DNA of 64,000 nucleotides from Microvirga ossetica (GCF_002741015.1 NZ_CP016616.1:851501-915500); one strand, 5' to 3'. Counted from the first letter of the stretch, positions 8,447 to 17,624 are shown. Made by a program: numbers and translations. Notes: a model not told the origin generated them from the sequence alone.

Positions 8447-9171
8447 ATTCGCTAAAATGCCATTTTGTTAGACGCTTTCTGCCCACTAAAGCACCGTTTC
8501 AGGGGCTGAGTTGTGTTCTTCGCCGGGTTCCATGCACCATCGGCATGATAGCCCGCAGACCCCCGGCGTCTGCTGCACCGCACCAATTTTCGTTAACGCA
8601 TCGGAAACGCAAAAGTGCATGGCAATGCCTGGAGGCGAGGAAGGTTTGGGCTGTCGTGACCGGTTTTTCTGGGATCGTTCCTCCAGTGAATGGAAGGCAC
8701 GACTTCACACTCAGTGAACGCCCTCCTTGTCGAAGCTCGCCAGCGTTTGTGACGCTTTGTCGGAATACGCTGAGGTGAAGAAGCTGCGAGAGGGCGCGGG
8801 CGAACCCGATGTCTGGGCCATGCCAGGGTCTGACGGAGGCTGGACAACAATGCACAGGACTCAGGTCCCGGCACATCGCAGCCATGGCTATACACTGGTG
8901 ACGCTCGGTAAGCGCTGCATGAGAGGCTCGCGCCCGTGGGCATGGCGGGTCTCAAGAGGGTATCAAGAGGACACTTTCGAGCCGGTTCTGGCCCAGACAA
9001 CCTTTCCTGGCATTGCCAGTCGCTCACGTAGCTGGTTGCGACCTCTGCCAGGACGCCCACACCTTCTCCAGATTCAGGCTCCAGGTTTAGGTGAACCGGT
9101 TGGCAAGCACGCCAAAGGACTCCAAATGAGGCATTGTGGAAGGCGCTTCGCGGCCTAGAATCCAAACAACA
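8447..9171. other. Gene-poor stretch
   Basis: About 725 bases upstream of the patatin gene. Two overlapping long frames on opposite strands have Arg/Pro/Ser/Cys-rich translations, no SD and no family resemblance, so I do not call them. It may hold decayed genes or the promoters of the flanking genes. Confidence 0.4.
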
Positions 9172-9414
9172 ATGACCCGCTATTATTTCCATTTCCGCGA
9201 TGCCGGTAGCCTCGACGAGGACCAGTATGGATTAGACCTGCCTGCTCTTGAGGACGCGCAGGCCGAAGCCCGCGAGATGGCCCAGGAACTGCGGAAGACT
9301 TGGGGCGACCTGCCGCTCGACGACTTGAACAACATGGCTATTGAGGTGACCGATCACACCGGCCAGACCGTGTTCATCGCGCCCTTCTCGGAAGCGGTCG
9401 GGCCGATGTGCTAA
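9172..9414 (+). CDS. DUF6894-like small protein
   Basis: An 80-residue cytoplasmic protein beginning MTRYYFHFRD. The pattern (xRYxFHxRDxxxxxDxxGxxLPxLExAxAEAxxxAxEL) is that of the small DUF6894-type proteins common in rhizobia and methylobacteria, where their role is unknown. The start is placed at 9172 because it aligns with the family; the frame opens 12 codons earlier. It is followed after 71 bases by a small membrane peptide on the same strand. Confidence 0.7.
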   Translation: MTRYYFHFRDAGSLDEDQYGLDLPALEDAQAEAREMAQELRKTWGDLPLDDLNNMAIEVTDHTGQTVFIAPFSEAVGPMC

Positions 9415-9485
9415 CCGTTGCCACCAATTCGGCGTCGCCCGCTCGCCGACCATGCGCCATACTATGGTCAAGGTGGGAGGCCGCC

Positions 9486-9590
9486 ATGATGAAGCGTCTC
9501 AAGTCCTATATTTCGTATGAGAATGAAGTGAGCCCGGTTGCCGCCCTGGCATTCGTGTTCTGCGGGGCGGTGCTGCTGGGGTTCATGTGA
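9486..9590 (+). CDS. 34-residue single-helix membrane peptide
   Basis: A short frame starting MMKRLKSYISYENEVSP, then a hydrophobic helix (VAALAFVFCGAVLLGFM) running to the stop. Basic and polar residues at the N-terminus followed by a single membrane span suggest an inner-membrane microprotein. GGGAGG (9475-9480) sits five to eight bases before the tandem ATGs and supports this start over the longer frame opening at 9408. No family recognised. Same strand as the DUF6894-like gene and close enough for cotranscription. Confidence 0.5.
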   Translation: MMKRLKSYISYENEVSPVAALAFVFCGAVLLGFM

Positions 9591-10136
9591 TGCTCCCCAC
9601 GGGCTGATTGCGCGATCCTGCGGGCAGGCGGTCTCGCCGTCTACACGCACATGATCATGTGCCGATGGTTAGAGAACACTGATCCGGTAGCTTCCGCATG
9701 CAACCAGGATAGAGCCCGGTAAGGCAATGGCCCAGCCATAATTTACCCTGGTGAGATTGATCTGCCGCGCACTCACGGATCAGGCGGATCACATCCGTCA
9801 TGCGATAGGGCCTTGCTTGTTCCTGTTAAACATTCGGCAGCCACTTTTCCTTTCACCGCAGTCGTCATCGGCTCGCCCTCACAAATCGCCGCTATGGTCG
9901 CAGGCTTCTCCAGCGATAGAACAGCCGTGCGAGCGGCGAACGAGCTTTGGCTGTGCGGGCTGCCCGACTAGGTGATGAAGGGCATAATCTGCAACTGAAG
10001 TTCGCGGGATCGAGGCCGGATACGTCACCCGGCTCGCAGCACTTTCTGACCTGCACCGAGAGTCCTATACTGGGCCTCCTATCCCAAGTTCAACCTGGGC
10101 ATTCCAATGCCAGCCCATTAGTGGGATGATGGCGTC
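9591..10136. other. Gene-free stretch with a 16-bp perfect palindrome
   Basis: About 550 bases without a supportable gene. The only structure I note is GCACATGATCATGTGC at 9647-9662, a perfect palindrome that could be an operator or chance. Confidence 0.4.
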
Positions 10137-10610
10137 ATGAGCACGTCACATCCACCAGTGCTGGATGCCTCCGGTCGTCGCCTCACCATCGCTGATCGAG
10201 CGGACGAGGCTGCCATTCTCAGCTTGGCGCGTGCTTTCCATGCAGAAGATGGTCATCCCCTCAGCGACCAAGGCGAGCGTGCCCTCGGGCACCTTTTAAC
10301 AGACCAGACCCACGGCCTCGTGTTCAAGATCGAGGCTCCTTCCGGTGTGATCGGCTATGCCGTGCTGTGTTTTGGCTACTCGGTCGAACTAGGCTGGCGT
10401 GACGTGTTTCTGGACGACTTCTACATCATTCCCTCCGAACGGGGCCACGGTCTCGGGCACTCCGTCATGGATGCGCTCATCGCCTTCGCACGGGAGGCGG
10501 GGTTCGCTGCCGTTCATCTTGAGGTCATGGCAGGAAATCGTGCCGAGGTCTTTTATCGACGCCTTGGCTTCCGAGACCGAGGCAGCGCCATTCTCACACT
10601 GCGATTATAG
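10137..10610 (+). CDS. GNAT-family N-acetyltransferase
   Basis: A 157-residue GCN5-related acetyltransferase transferring acetyl from acetyl-CoA to an unknown amine. The fold is readable: ADEAAILSLARAFHAED (first helices), a central strand VIGYAVLCFGYS, FLDDFYIIPSERGHGLG with the acetyl-CoA-binding R/QxxGxG/A signature as RGHGLG, then the LEVMAGNRAEVFYRRLGF end segment with conserved N and Y. Length is typical of a single-domain member. It is convergent with the RecD2 helicase gene and stands alone. Confidence 0.85.
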   Translation: MSTSHPPVLDASGRRLTIADRADEAAILSLARAFHAEDGHPLSDQGERALGHLLTDQTHGLVFKIEAPSGVIGYAVLCFGYSVELGWRDVFLDDFYIIPSERGHGLGHSVMDALIAFAREAGFAAVHLEVMAGNRAEVFYRRLGFRDRGSAILTLRL

Positions 10611-10687
10611 CATCGCTGGTTCGGTTCAGTTCGGTAGGACAGCGGAGACGCTTCTTTCACGAGGTTTGCTGTTACCCCGGTCCTCTC

Positions 10688-12886
10688 TCAAGTTGCCGAC
10701 AACCACTCCCGCAGCTTCGTCCAGCGTCTCTTCATCTGCCCGCCCCTCACTGCTATTCCGACAGCCTTCTTCTGGCCCACCAGCACGACCAGCCGCTTGC
10801 CACGGGTGACACCCGTGTAGAGCAGGTTGCGAGCCAGCATCGTGAAGTGTTGCGTCACCACCGGAATGATGACGGCGGGATACTCAGACCCCTGTGACTT
10901 ATGAATGGTCGTTGCATAGGCAGGGACGAGGGTGTCGAGTTCGCCAAAGGGATAGGACACCTCCCGCCCATCGAACGAGGCAATTAGTGCCCCTTCCTCA
11001 TCGTCGATCCGCACCACCGTGCCGAGATCGCCGTTGAAGACCTCGCGGTCGTAGTCGTTCTGGGTTTCCATCACCCGGTCTCCCGGCGAGAAGCGCCAGC
11101 CGAACCGCTCCACCTTCGCGGGAGGATTGGGGTTGAGGACCTCCTGAAGCTGAATATTGAGGTTGCGGGCTCCCAGCACACCCCGGTTCATCGGGCAGAG
11201 CACTTGGATGTCCTTCATCGGATCGAGTCCGAACCGGCGTGGCATCCGCTCCTTGATCATCTGGATGATCTTGGGCACTCCTTCCTCAGGGTCGTTGATC
11301 TCGACAAAGAAGAAGTCGCTCTCCTCACCTGCTTTCGGCACCTCAGGCATCTGGCCTTTGTTGATCCGGTGGGCGTTTACCACGATCCGGCTTTCCGCCG
11401 CCTGACGAAAGACCTCGGTCAGACGAGCCACGGGGATGCGGCCCGAAGCGATGGTGTCGGCCAACACCTGCCCCGACCCGACTGAGGGCAACTGATCCAC
11501 ATCGCCGACCAGCAGCAGACCCGCATGAGAGGGAATGGCCTTTGTGAGCGCATTCATCAGCGGTACATCGACCATCGAGGTCTCGTCTATCACCAGCAAA
11601 TCGCAGTCGAGCGGGTTTTCCTCAGTGCGTGAGAAGCCACCGTGCTTCGGGTCGATCTCCAGGAGCCGATGAATCGTCTTGGCTTCGATCCCGGTCTGCT
11701 CCGTCATGCGCTTGGCCGCCCGTCCTGTGGGAGCCGCCAGGGCCACCCGAACGCCCTTGGCGACGAGCAGGCGCAAGATCGTGTCGAGGAGGGTCGTCTT
11801 GCCAACGCCAGGACCGCCTGTCACCACTGCGACTTTGGAGCCGAGCACCAGCTTGAGAGCCTCCCGTTGCGAGGCAGCCAGGGTCTTGCCCGTGCGGCCC
11901 TCCACCCATGGGATAGCTCGCTCGATGTCGATTTCGGGCCAGGGCGCTGGGCCAGATGCCCGCTCGATCAGCCTTGAGGCAATTGCCTGCTCAGACAGAT
12001 AGAGCCCCTTGAGAAACAAGCAGGTCTCGTCGCCGATGCTGTCCGAGACGACTTCTCCTTTCGCAAGTTCCTCGGCGATGGCCGTGCGGATCAGGGCTCC
12101 ATCGACTTCGAGCAATTGCTCGGCCAATCGGGTCAGCGCCTCAACCGGCAAGGCGCAATGCCCCTCGTCGGTCGCGGTCTGAAGCGCAAACGAGATACCT
12201 GCTCTGATGCGCTGAGGTGCAGCTTTCTCCATGCCAAGCTTGGCCGCGATGGCATCGGCGGTCTTGAAGCCGATGCCGCGCACATCCTTCGCGAGACGGT
12301 ACGGGTCTTCGGTCATGACCTGGATGGACTCATAGCCGTAGGTCTTGAAGATGCGCACCGCTCTGGCCGTGCCGACGCCATGCGCATGAAGGAAGATCAT
12401 GATCTCCCGCACCGCCTTCTGCTCGGCCCAGCCGGATATGATGCGGGCAGCCCGCATAGGTCCAATGCCAGACACCTCGGTCAGGCGCTCGGGACTGGCC
12501 TCGATGATCTCGAAGGTGTCCACGCCGAAGGCTGCCACAATCCGCTTGGCCATGGCTGGCCCGATGCCGCGCATCTGGCCTGAGGCGAGGTACTTCTCGA
12601 TGCCCTCCACGCCAGTCGGAGGTGTGGTCTTCAGCACTTCAGCCTTGAACTGGAGACCATGGGTACGGTCGCTGATCCACAGTCCGCTGGCGGTAATCCA
12701 TTCCCCGGCAGAGACCGCAGGCGTATGACCAACAACTGTCACAAGGTCACGCTTGCCACGGGCATGGACCTTCAGGACAGCGAAGCCGTTCTCGGCATTG
12801 TGGAAGGTGACGCGCTCAACGGAGCCCGCGAGGGTCTCCAAGGCAGGTCGTTGATCAGCCTGTGCGGGTCGGAACATCTGGTTCAT
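10688..12886 (-). CDS. recD2: RecD2-type (YrrC-like) SF1 DNA helicase
   Basis: A 732-residue ATP-dependent 5'-3' helicase of the RecD2 family that functions without RecBC. The N-terminus has the OB-like GSVERVTFHNAENGFAVLKV, followed by helix-hairpin-helix repeats (IEKYLASGQMRGIGPAMAKR, LTEVSGIGPMRAARI, VRGIGFKTADAIA). The motor carries Walker A GGPGVGKTTL, DLLVIDETSMVD (motif II), LLVGDVDQLPSVGSG (motif III) and AYATTIHKSQGSEYP plus LLYTGVTRGKRLVV (motifs V/VI). The start at MNQMFRPAQ (12886) matches the family; a 58-codon upstream extension is low-complexity and rejected. It probably acts in DNA repair or replication restart. It sits in the accessory zone, divergent from a coiled-coil protein gene. 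Confidence 0.92.
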   Translation of the reverse strand: MNQMFRPAQADQRPALETLAGSVERVTFHNAENGFAVLKVHARGKRDLVTVVGHTPAVSAGEWITASGLWISDRTHGLQFKAEVLKTTPPTGVEGIEKYLASGQMRGIGPAMAKRIVAAFGVDTFEIIEASPERLTEVSGIGPMRAARIISGWAEQKAVREIMIFLHAHGVGTARAVRIFKTYGYESIQVMTEDPYRLAKDVRGIGFKTADAIAAKLGMEKAAPQRIRAGISFALQTATDEGHCALPVEALTRLAEQLLEVDGALIRTAIAEELAKGEVVSDSIGDETCLFLKGLYLSEQAIASRLIERASGPAPWPEIDIERAIPWVEGRTGKTLAASQREALKLVLGSKVAVVTGGPGVGKTTLLDTILRLLVAKGVRVALAAPTGRAAKRMTEQTGIEAKTIHRLLEIDPKHGGFSRTEENPLDCDLLVIDETSMVDVPLMNALTKAIPSHAGLLLVGDVDQLPSVGSGQVLADTIASGRIPVARLTEVFRQAAESRIVVNAHRINKGQMPEVPKAGEESDFFFVEINDPEEGVPKIIQMIKERMPRRFGLDPMKDIQVLCPMNRGVLGARNLNIQLQEVLNPNPPAKVERFGWRFSPGDRVMETQNDYDREVFNGDLGTVVRIDDEEGALIASFDGREVSYPFGELDTLVPAYATTIHKSQGSEYPAVIIPVVTQHFTMLARNLLYTGVTRGKRLVVLVGQKKAVGIAVRGGQMKRRWTKLREWLSAT

Positions 12887-13118
12887 GGTGCCTGCCGGGA
12901 GGATTCCCCGCCTTTTCGAGTTTATCGTTGGATGGCACCGCTGACGAGGTGAGCCTCCTCTGCCCCTGTGCAACCCGTCCGAAGCTACCTGCACCGGCCT
13001 CGTGGCCGGTACCAGGAAGTTCGAAGCAGGCGGCGGAAGGCCATGCCATACCTTGACCAAACCCTATGTTCTATGTTTGTTCTTTTTGCGACGCCGAACG
13101 AGGGAGACCAGCCAGACT

Positions 13119-13511
13119 ATGATTCGCACGGGATCGACCCAGAAGCTCATCGAGCCGGATGAGACCGAGCAATTGGTGAAGGACATGAAGCGGTTGCTCG
13201 CGAAAGCTGAGCAGCAGATCAGACGACTCCAAGAGAAGATCGCGGATCAAAAGCAGCAGATTCGCGTATCCCAGGCCCAGGCCAAGCACGAAGAAAATCT
13301 CGCTGCCGAGCGTGAGGACCTGAAGTTCGAGATTGCAGACCTGAAAGGTGAAATCAGGGAATTGATCCGTGCCAACCGGGAGCAGGTCGAGAAACTTGAG
13401 GCGCTCTTGGCCGAGAACGCGAGGTTAAAGGCTGACGCAAAGGTCCGGAGGCCGAACGGAATGACGGCGGGGGCAGACCTCCGGAGATTACTCCAGCCCT
13501 TGCTGTCCTGA
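13119..13511 (+). CDS. Coiled-coil protein of unknown function
   Basis: A 130-residue protein starting MIRTGSTQKLIEPDE, with GGGAGA upstream. From about residue 18 to 110 it is one continuous charged heptad-like coiled coil (for example EQLVKDMKRLLAKAEQQIRR and REQVEKLEALLAENARLKAD). A short C-terminal segment ends LRRLLQPLLS. No catalytic motif, signal or membrane segment. It lies divergently upstream of the RecD2 helicase gene, but that does not establish a link. Function unknown. Confidence 0.6.
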   Translation: MIRTGSTQKLIEPDETEQLVKDMKRLLAKAEQQIRRLQEKIADQKQQIRVSQAQAKHEENLAAEREDLKFEIADLKGEIRELIRANREQVEKLEALLAENARLKADAKVRRPNGMTAGADLRRLLQPLLS

Positions 13512-13590
13512 TAATCGAAGAAGCAGGCGGGTCTATCGCATCGCAGTCTCGCTCCTGGATAGTTTCTGAACGGCCATCCATATCGAAGGC

Positions 13591-13956
13591 ATGGCGAAAA
13601 CATCAAAGCGCAACCAAGGCAAGCCGCGCGGCCCGCGCAAAGCACCTGAGCCCACCGGCACTCGGCTGCCGTTCCGCATCAGCGTGGATCGGGAGGCACT
13701 TCATGCGCTGGATAAGCGAGCCATCGCTGTTCAGGTCGGCATTGGTATTGTAGCGGGCTGGCTGGCAAGCTGGCTCGTGGGTGGATCGGGTCTTCTTCAG
13801 TACGTGGTCACCGGGCTTGCAGGATCGCTCATCGGCGGCTTTCTCTTAGAGCGCTTCGGCATTGATCTCGGTTTTCGCAATCAGACCGCCAGCCGCATTG
13901 CCACTGCAACCATAGGGGCGATGATCGTCGTCCTTCTCGCCCGCATCATCGGCTGA
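13591..13956 (+). CDS. GlsB/YeaQ/YmgE-family membrane protein
   Basis: A 121-residue protein with a 45-residue basic, proline-rich N-terminal tail followed by three hydrophobic helices: VGIGIVAGWLASWLVGGSG, VVTGLAGSLIGGFLLERFGI and the C-terminal IATATIGAMIVVLLARII. The GIxAGWLA and GxxGxxIGG pattern is that of the transglycosylase-associated (GlsB/YeaQ/YmgE) family, small stress-related membrane proteins. The long N-terminal extension is unusual. A probable terminator lies downstream at 14105-14130. Confidence 0.8.
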   Translation: MAKTSKRNQGKPRGPRKAPEPTGTRLPFRISVDREALHALDKRAIAVQVGIGIVAGWLASWLVGGSGLLQYVVTGLAGSLIGGFLLERFGIDLGFRNQTASRIATATIGAMIVVLLARIIG

Positions 13957-14104
13957 GAGGCATTGCCACTTGCCAAAAGGGCGCACGACGGGCCAAGTCC
14001 AAGAAAGAAGTTCACCGACGCGGGTACCATTCCAATGACATCAGCCACAGCCTCCCGCGCTCACATCACCGAGCGCCCTCAGGCGGCTTGATTTCTGCGC
14101 AACC

Positions 14105-14130
14105 GGGCGGCTCCAGCGCCGCCCCTTTTC
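14105..14130 (+). terminator. Probable rho-independent terminator
   Basis: GGGCGGC, six-base loop, GCCGCCC, then CTTTTC; about 150 bases downstream of the GlsB-like gene. Confidence 0.55.
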
Positions 14131-14254
14131 TTTCCCAGTCACAGGTGGATACAGTAAGGGGATAGACCGGGCTGAGTGACCGCAGCGGCGCAGAAATAAG
14201 GAGCCGCTGGGTCACTGTGGGATCGACACAATTGGAATAATTGCGAGCGTCACC

Positions 14255-15097
14255 ATGACAGCGGAAACCCGCCTCGTTCCCGCTTGGCGGCTTCTGGATC
14301 GAGAGGGTCTTCATGCGCTCGTGAAGACACCAAGGCGCGGCCTACCCGAGGGCATCCTCCTGACTCCGAATCGAGCGCTGCACGAGATCAGCGCTGTCCC
14401 GTTAGTCATGGCCGCCCATCAGGTGATTGAACGGGCTATCGCACAAGGCGGCTTGCCTTTGACGGCCGCCGGTGCCCTGTCACGGGCCGAGACGCGAGCA
14501 CTCTTTGATCTGATCGACTGGCCAGACTATCCCAAGAATGAGGTCCTTGCCGTCAATCGGGTGCTGAACGAAGCCGATGCCCTGCCAGTTCACGTCACCC
14601 GCATCGTGCTCCAAGTGGCGGGCCTGCTGCGCCGTCGTGGAAAGCTGCTGATCGCCACCAAAAAGGCTCAAGCCCTTCTGGACCCAAACGCATCCGCCAA
14701 TCTCTTTGCGCTCTGGTTCGAGACGACCCTGTGGCGGGTCAGCCTTAGCTACTTTGATCGGGCTCCGGTCGAGCACTGGCCGCAGGATCATATCGGCATT
14801 GTGCTCTGGTGTTTGTCCGTGGCGGACAACAACTGGGCAGATGCCGACATGCACGCCCAGGTCTGCACGGTACGCGACGAGCGTCTCGACCGTACCGTCA
14901 GGGACTTTTCCGGGCACGCCATGAGGAGCCGCGTGCTCCGCCCGCTCACGTGGCTAGGGCTGATGGAGATGACGCGCCGAGATGATGAGGCCCAAACCGA
15001 CTGGATGCGGCCCGCCGTATTCCGGAAGACCGCCGTCTTCGGTACGGTGGTCGGATTCAAGGTCAAAGTGCCAGTGCGGACGGGAGCGGTTCACTGA
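14255..15097 (+). CDS. Hypothetical protein, winged-helix-like segment
   Basis: A 280-residue soluble protein that I cannot name. It begins MTAETRLVPAWRLLDREGL and includes GILLTPNRALHEISAVPL. The segment VLNEADALPVHVTRIVLQVAGLLRRRGKLLIATKKAQALLD reads as helix-helix-beta-wing, like a transcriptional winged helix. The C-terminal part (LGLMEMTRRDDEAQTDWMRP, TAVFGTVVGF) looks like a second, similar wing module. It resembles proteins annotated near plasmid pRiA4b ORF-3 homologues, but that link is from memory and weak. Downstream, 76 bases separate it from the nitronate monooxygenase gene on the same strand. Confidence 0.6.
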   Translation: MTAETRLVPAWRLLDREGLHALVKTPRRGLPEGILLTPNRALHEISAVPLVMAAHQVIERAIAQGGLPLTAAGALSRAETRALFDLIDWPDYPKNEVLAVNRVLNEADALPVHVTRIVLQVAGLLRRRGKLLIATKKAQALLDPNASANLFALWFETTLWRVSLSYFDRAPVEHWPQDHIGIVLWCLSVADNNWADADMHAQVCTVRDERLDRTVRDFSGHAMRSRVLRPLTWLGLMEMTRRDDEAQTDWMRPAVFRKTAVFGTVVGFKVKVPVRTGAVH

Positions 15098-15173
15098 AAG
15101 CGAGTGGCCCCTCTCCACCTGAGAGCCACGGCGCTATAAGGATGGGAACAGTTTTAACAACGAGGAACAAATC

Positions 15174-16271
15174 ATGTGGCTGGATCATCGCATTCAGGAC
15201 CTCTTCCAGATTGAGTTGCCGATCATCCAGGCTCCCATGGCCGGTTCGGTCGGGTCCGAGATGGTGATCGCCGTTGCCGAGGCAGGAGGATTGGGCTCCC
15301 TGCCCTGCGCGATGCTCAATCCGGAGCAGATGCGAGCCGAAATCGGGATTATTCGCCAAAGGACTTCTCAACCCATCAACCTCAACTTCTTCTGCCACCA
15401 GCCACCACAAGCTGACCCAACGCGAGAGAATGCCTGGAAGCAGCGACTGGAGAGCGACTACCTCGAACTCGGACTTGATCCACAAGCTCCCGTTCCTGCT
15501 GCGGCCCGTTCTCCCTTCGACAGCACCATGTGTGACCTCGTGGAGGAGTTCAAGCCTCAGGTCGTCAGCTTCCATTTCGGCTTGCCCGAGCGATCTCTCC
15601 TCGACCGAGTAAGAGCGACCGGCGCTAAGATCATCTCGTCGGCCACCACAGTGCATGAGGCGCGGTGGCTGGAGGATCAGGGGTGCGATGCGATCATTGC
15701 TCAAGGTTACGAAGCGGGTGGGCACCGTGGAGTTTTCCTGACCGACGAAATTTCTACCCAGGCAGGCACTATGGCGTTGGTGCCGCAGGTCGTGGATGCC
15801 GTGAAGGTGCCCGTGATCGCCGCTGGTGGCATTGCCGATGCGCGCGGCATTGTTGCGGCTTTCGCCCTTGGAGCCTCTGCGGTCCAGATTGGAACGGCTT
15901 ACCTGTTCTGCCCTGAAGCCATGGTCAGCTTGCTCCATCGTGACGCCCTCAAGAGAGCGAAGGACAACGACATGGTTCTCACGAACGTATTCACCGGTCG
16001 GCCCGCACGTGGGATCGTCAACCGAATTGTTCGAGAGGTTGGTCCCATGTCAGACCTCGCACCAGAGTTTCCCCTTGCGGCTGGAGCGTTAGTCCCGCTG
16101 CGGGCCAAAGCGGAAGCCGCAGGATCAGGAGACTTCTCCCCCTTGTGGTCGGGACAGGCTGCGGCCCTTGGCCGAGAGATTCCCGCTGGCGACCTAACAC
16201 GGCAGCTTGGAGCGGAGGCGCTTGCCCCTCTGTCCCGGTTAGCCCCCGCTAAATCGCCACGGCCAGCTTGA
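15174..16271 (+). CDS. Nitronate monooxygenase (2-nitropropane dioxygenase family)
   Basis: A 365-residue FMN-dependent TIM-barrel enzyme oxidising alkyl nitronates. ELPIIQAPMAGSVGSEMVIA is the N-terminal family signature. AEAGGLGSLPCAML, CDAIIAQGYEAGGHRG (with the His of the AxGxEAGGHxG motif), PVIAAGGIADARGIVAAFALGASAVQIGTAYL (phosphate-binding barrel end) follow in the right order. GAGGAA just upstream of the ATG fixes the start. It is followed on the same strand by a sirtuin gene with only 32 bases between, so the two may be cotranscribed. The physiological substrate could be propionate-3-nitronate or another nitronate. Confidence 0.88.
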   Translation: MWLDHRIQDLFQIELPIIQAPMAGSVGSEMVIAVAEAGGLGSLPCAMLNPEQMRAEIGIIRQRTSQPINLNFFCHQPPQADPTRENAWKQRLESDYLELGLDPQAPVPAAARSPFDSTMCDLVEEFKPQVVSFHFGLPERSLLDRVRATGAKIISSATTVHEARWLEDQGCDAIIAQGYEAGGHRGVFLTDEISTQAGTMALVPQVVDAVKVPVIAAGGIADARGIVAAFALGASAVQIGTAYLFCPEAMVSLLHRDALKRAKDNDMVLTNVFTGRPARGIVNRIVREVGPMSDLAPEFPLAAGALVPLRAKAEAAGSGDFSPLWSGQAAALGREIPAGDLTRQLGAEALAPLSRLAPAKSPRPA

Positions 16272-16303
16272 GATTGGATCGGAATCAGGCAACTAATCCG
16301 CTG

Positions 16304-17005
16304 ATGAACATCTTTGTACTCACCGGGGCGGGCGTATCCGCCGAGAGCGGCTTGGGGACTTTCCGGGATAAGGACGGCCTCTGGACCCGCTTTGATCCGA
16401 TGAAGCTCGCCACACCGGAGGCATTCGCCCAAAATCCAGATGAAGTGCATGCCTTCTACAACATGCGTCGTCAGAACCTCCTTGCGGCAGAGCCCAATGC
16501 CGCTCACCGAGCGCTTGCACACATGGAGACCGCTTTAGCAGAGCGTGGTGGCAGTCTCTTTCTGTGTACGCAGAACATTGATGATCTGCACGAGCGGGCC
16601 GGATCACAGCGGGTCGCCCACATGCACGGCGAACTGCTTAAAGCCCGATGCACGGCCTGCGGCGAAACGATGCCGTGGCTGAAGGACTTAAGCGTCGAGG
16701 TCCCCTGCCCGTCCTGCCGTCGTTCTGGAGGATTGAGACCTCACGTGGTCTGGTTCGGCGAGATGCCGCTGGAGATGGACGCGCTTTATGATGCGTTGCT
16801 TGCCGCCGACCTGTTCGTTGCCATCGGCACGTCAGGCTCGGTCTACCCGGCTGCGGGATTCGTCACGGAGGCCCAAGGGCATGGCATCCGCACCTGCGAG
16901 ATCAATCTGGACCCCTCGGATAACGCCCGACAGTTCGATGACGCTAGGTACGGACCGGCAAGCGCGACCGTCCCGACTTGGGTCGAGCAGGTGCTCACGA
17001 CGTGA
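16304..17005 (+). CDS. cobB: CobB-type NAD-dependent protein deacylase (sirtuin)
   Basis: A 233-residue SIR2-family protein removing acyl groups from lysines with NAD. GAGVSAESGLGTFRD (8-22) is the NAD site, TQNIDDLHERAG (89-100) the conserved core, and His108 in AHMHGE the catalytic base. Cys116/119 and Cys135/138 form the zinc knuckle. Tyr52 and Arg55 in FYNMRR match the YxxR pair that lets SIRT5/CobB-type enzymes remove succinyl groups. The ATG at 16304 gives the canonical start; a TTG at 16268 would overlap the upstream stop. It lacks extra domains, so a defence-type SIR2 is unlikely. Confidence 0.9.
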   Translation: MNIFVLTGAGVSAESGLGTFRDKDGLWTRFDPMKLATPEAFAQNPDEVHAFYNMRRQNLLAAEPNAAHRALAHMETALAERGGSLFLCTQNIDDLHERAGSQRVAHMHGELLKARCTACGETMPWLKDLSVEVPCPSCRRSGGLRPHVVWFGEMPLEMDALYDALLAADLFVAIGTSGSVYPAAGFVTEAQGHGIRTCEINLDPSDNARQFDDARYGPASATVPTWVEQVLTT

Positions 17006-17215
17006 CGCATGCCGTCGTGAGCACGGGATACGGAGCCTCAAAACCCATATCGCCGATCTTGAGCACTCCCAGAACCAATACGATTCCAAGGGGCTCGGAT
17101 CACTAACTTGGAGACTGCCAGCCGTCCACCTCAGACCTCCCGTCGATGATGCTAAAGCTCACGGTCATTCAGCGTAGGATGGTGTGAAATGACCATCCTC
17201 AGCGAGGCTTTTGAT

Positions 17216-17398
17216 CTAACCGGGATGGTTGGCGCAGCGGCACTTCTTGAAGTGACGGACGGCCCGCTCGAAAGCGCGCCGCCCGGTATTCGGTAAGCCA
17301 TTGCCGATGATCTTTCCCGCCAGCGCTGCGCCGTTCATCACCAGGATGGAACCGGACGACAGAACGACCTGCACGAGAGCGGCATGAAACCTCGTCAT
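17216..17398 (-). CDS. Possible small exported or membrane-anchored protein
   Basis: A 60-residue frame starting MTRFHAALVQVVLSSGSILVMNGAALAG, a signal-like hydrophobic start, then a basic part ending FKKCRCANHPG. AGAGGG lies about seven bases before the ATG. There is no family match I know. The surrounding 17006-17624 region otherwise holds nothing I can support. Confidence 0.3.
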   Translation of the reverse strand: MTRFHAALVQVVLSSGSILVMNGAALAGKIIGNGLPNTGRRAFERAVRHFKKCRCANHPG

Positions 17399-17624
17399 GG
17401 TTATGCCCTCTGCGCTTCTATTATGCGCTCATTTCCCGGAAAACGTGAGCCGTTATCGAGTCGTACTTTGTCGAGACCCTTACCGCCTCCTTCTCCCGCA
17501 TACTAATGACCTCATCTGACGGAATAAGCCTTGACTTTGTCCGCCCCACTCTGGGGCCGAAGGAGGTTCAGGTGACTAAGCCTCACGCGTGGGAATGTTC
17601 ACAGTAGCGAAGATAACAGGTCGA

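Noticed and set aside
8593..9192. 199-residue minus-strand frame and overlapping 143-residue plus-strand frame
   Set aside because: Both Arg/Pro/Ser-rich, no SD, no family; the region is treated as gene-poor.
16304..17005. SIR2 protein as part of an NAD-depleting defence system
   Set aside because: It is a single-domain CobB-type enzyme with complete zinc ligands and catalytic His and no effector partner.
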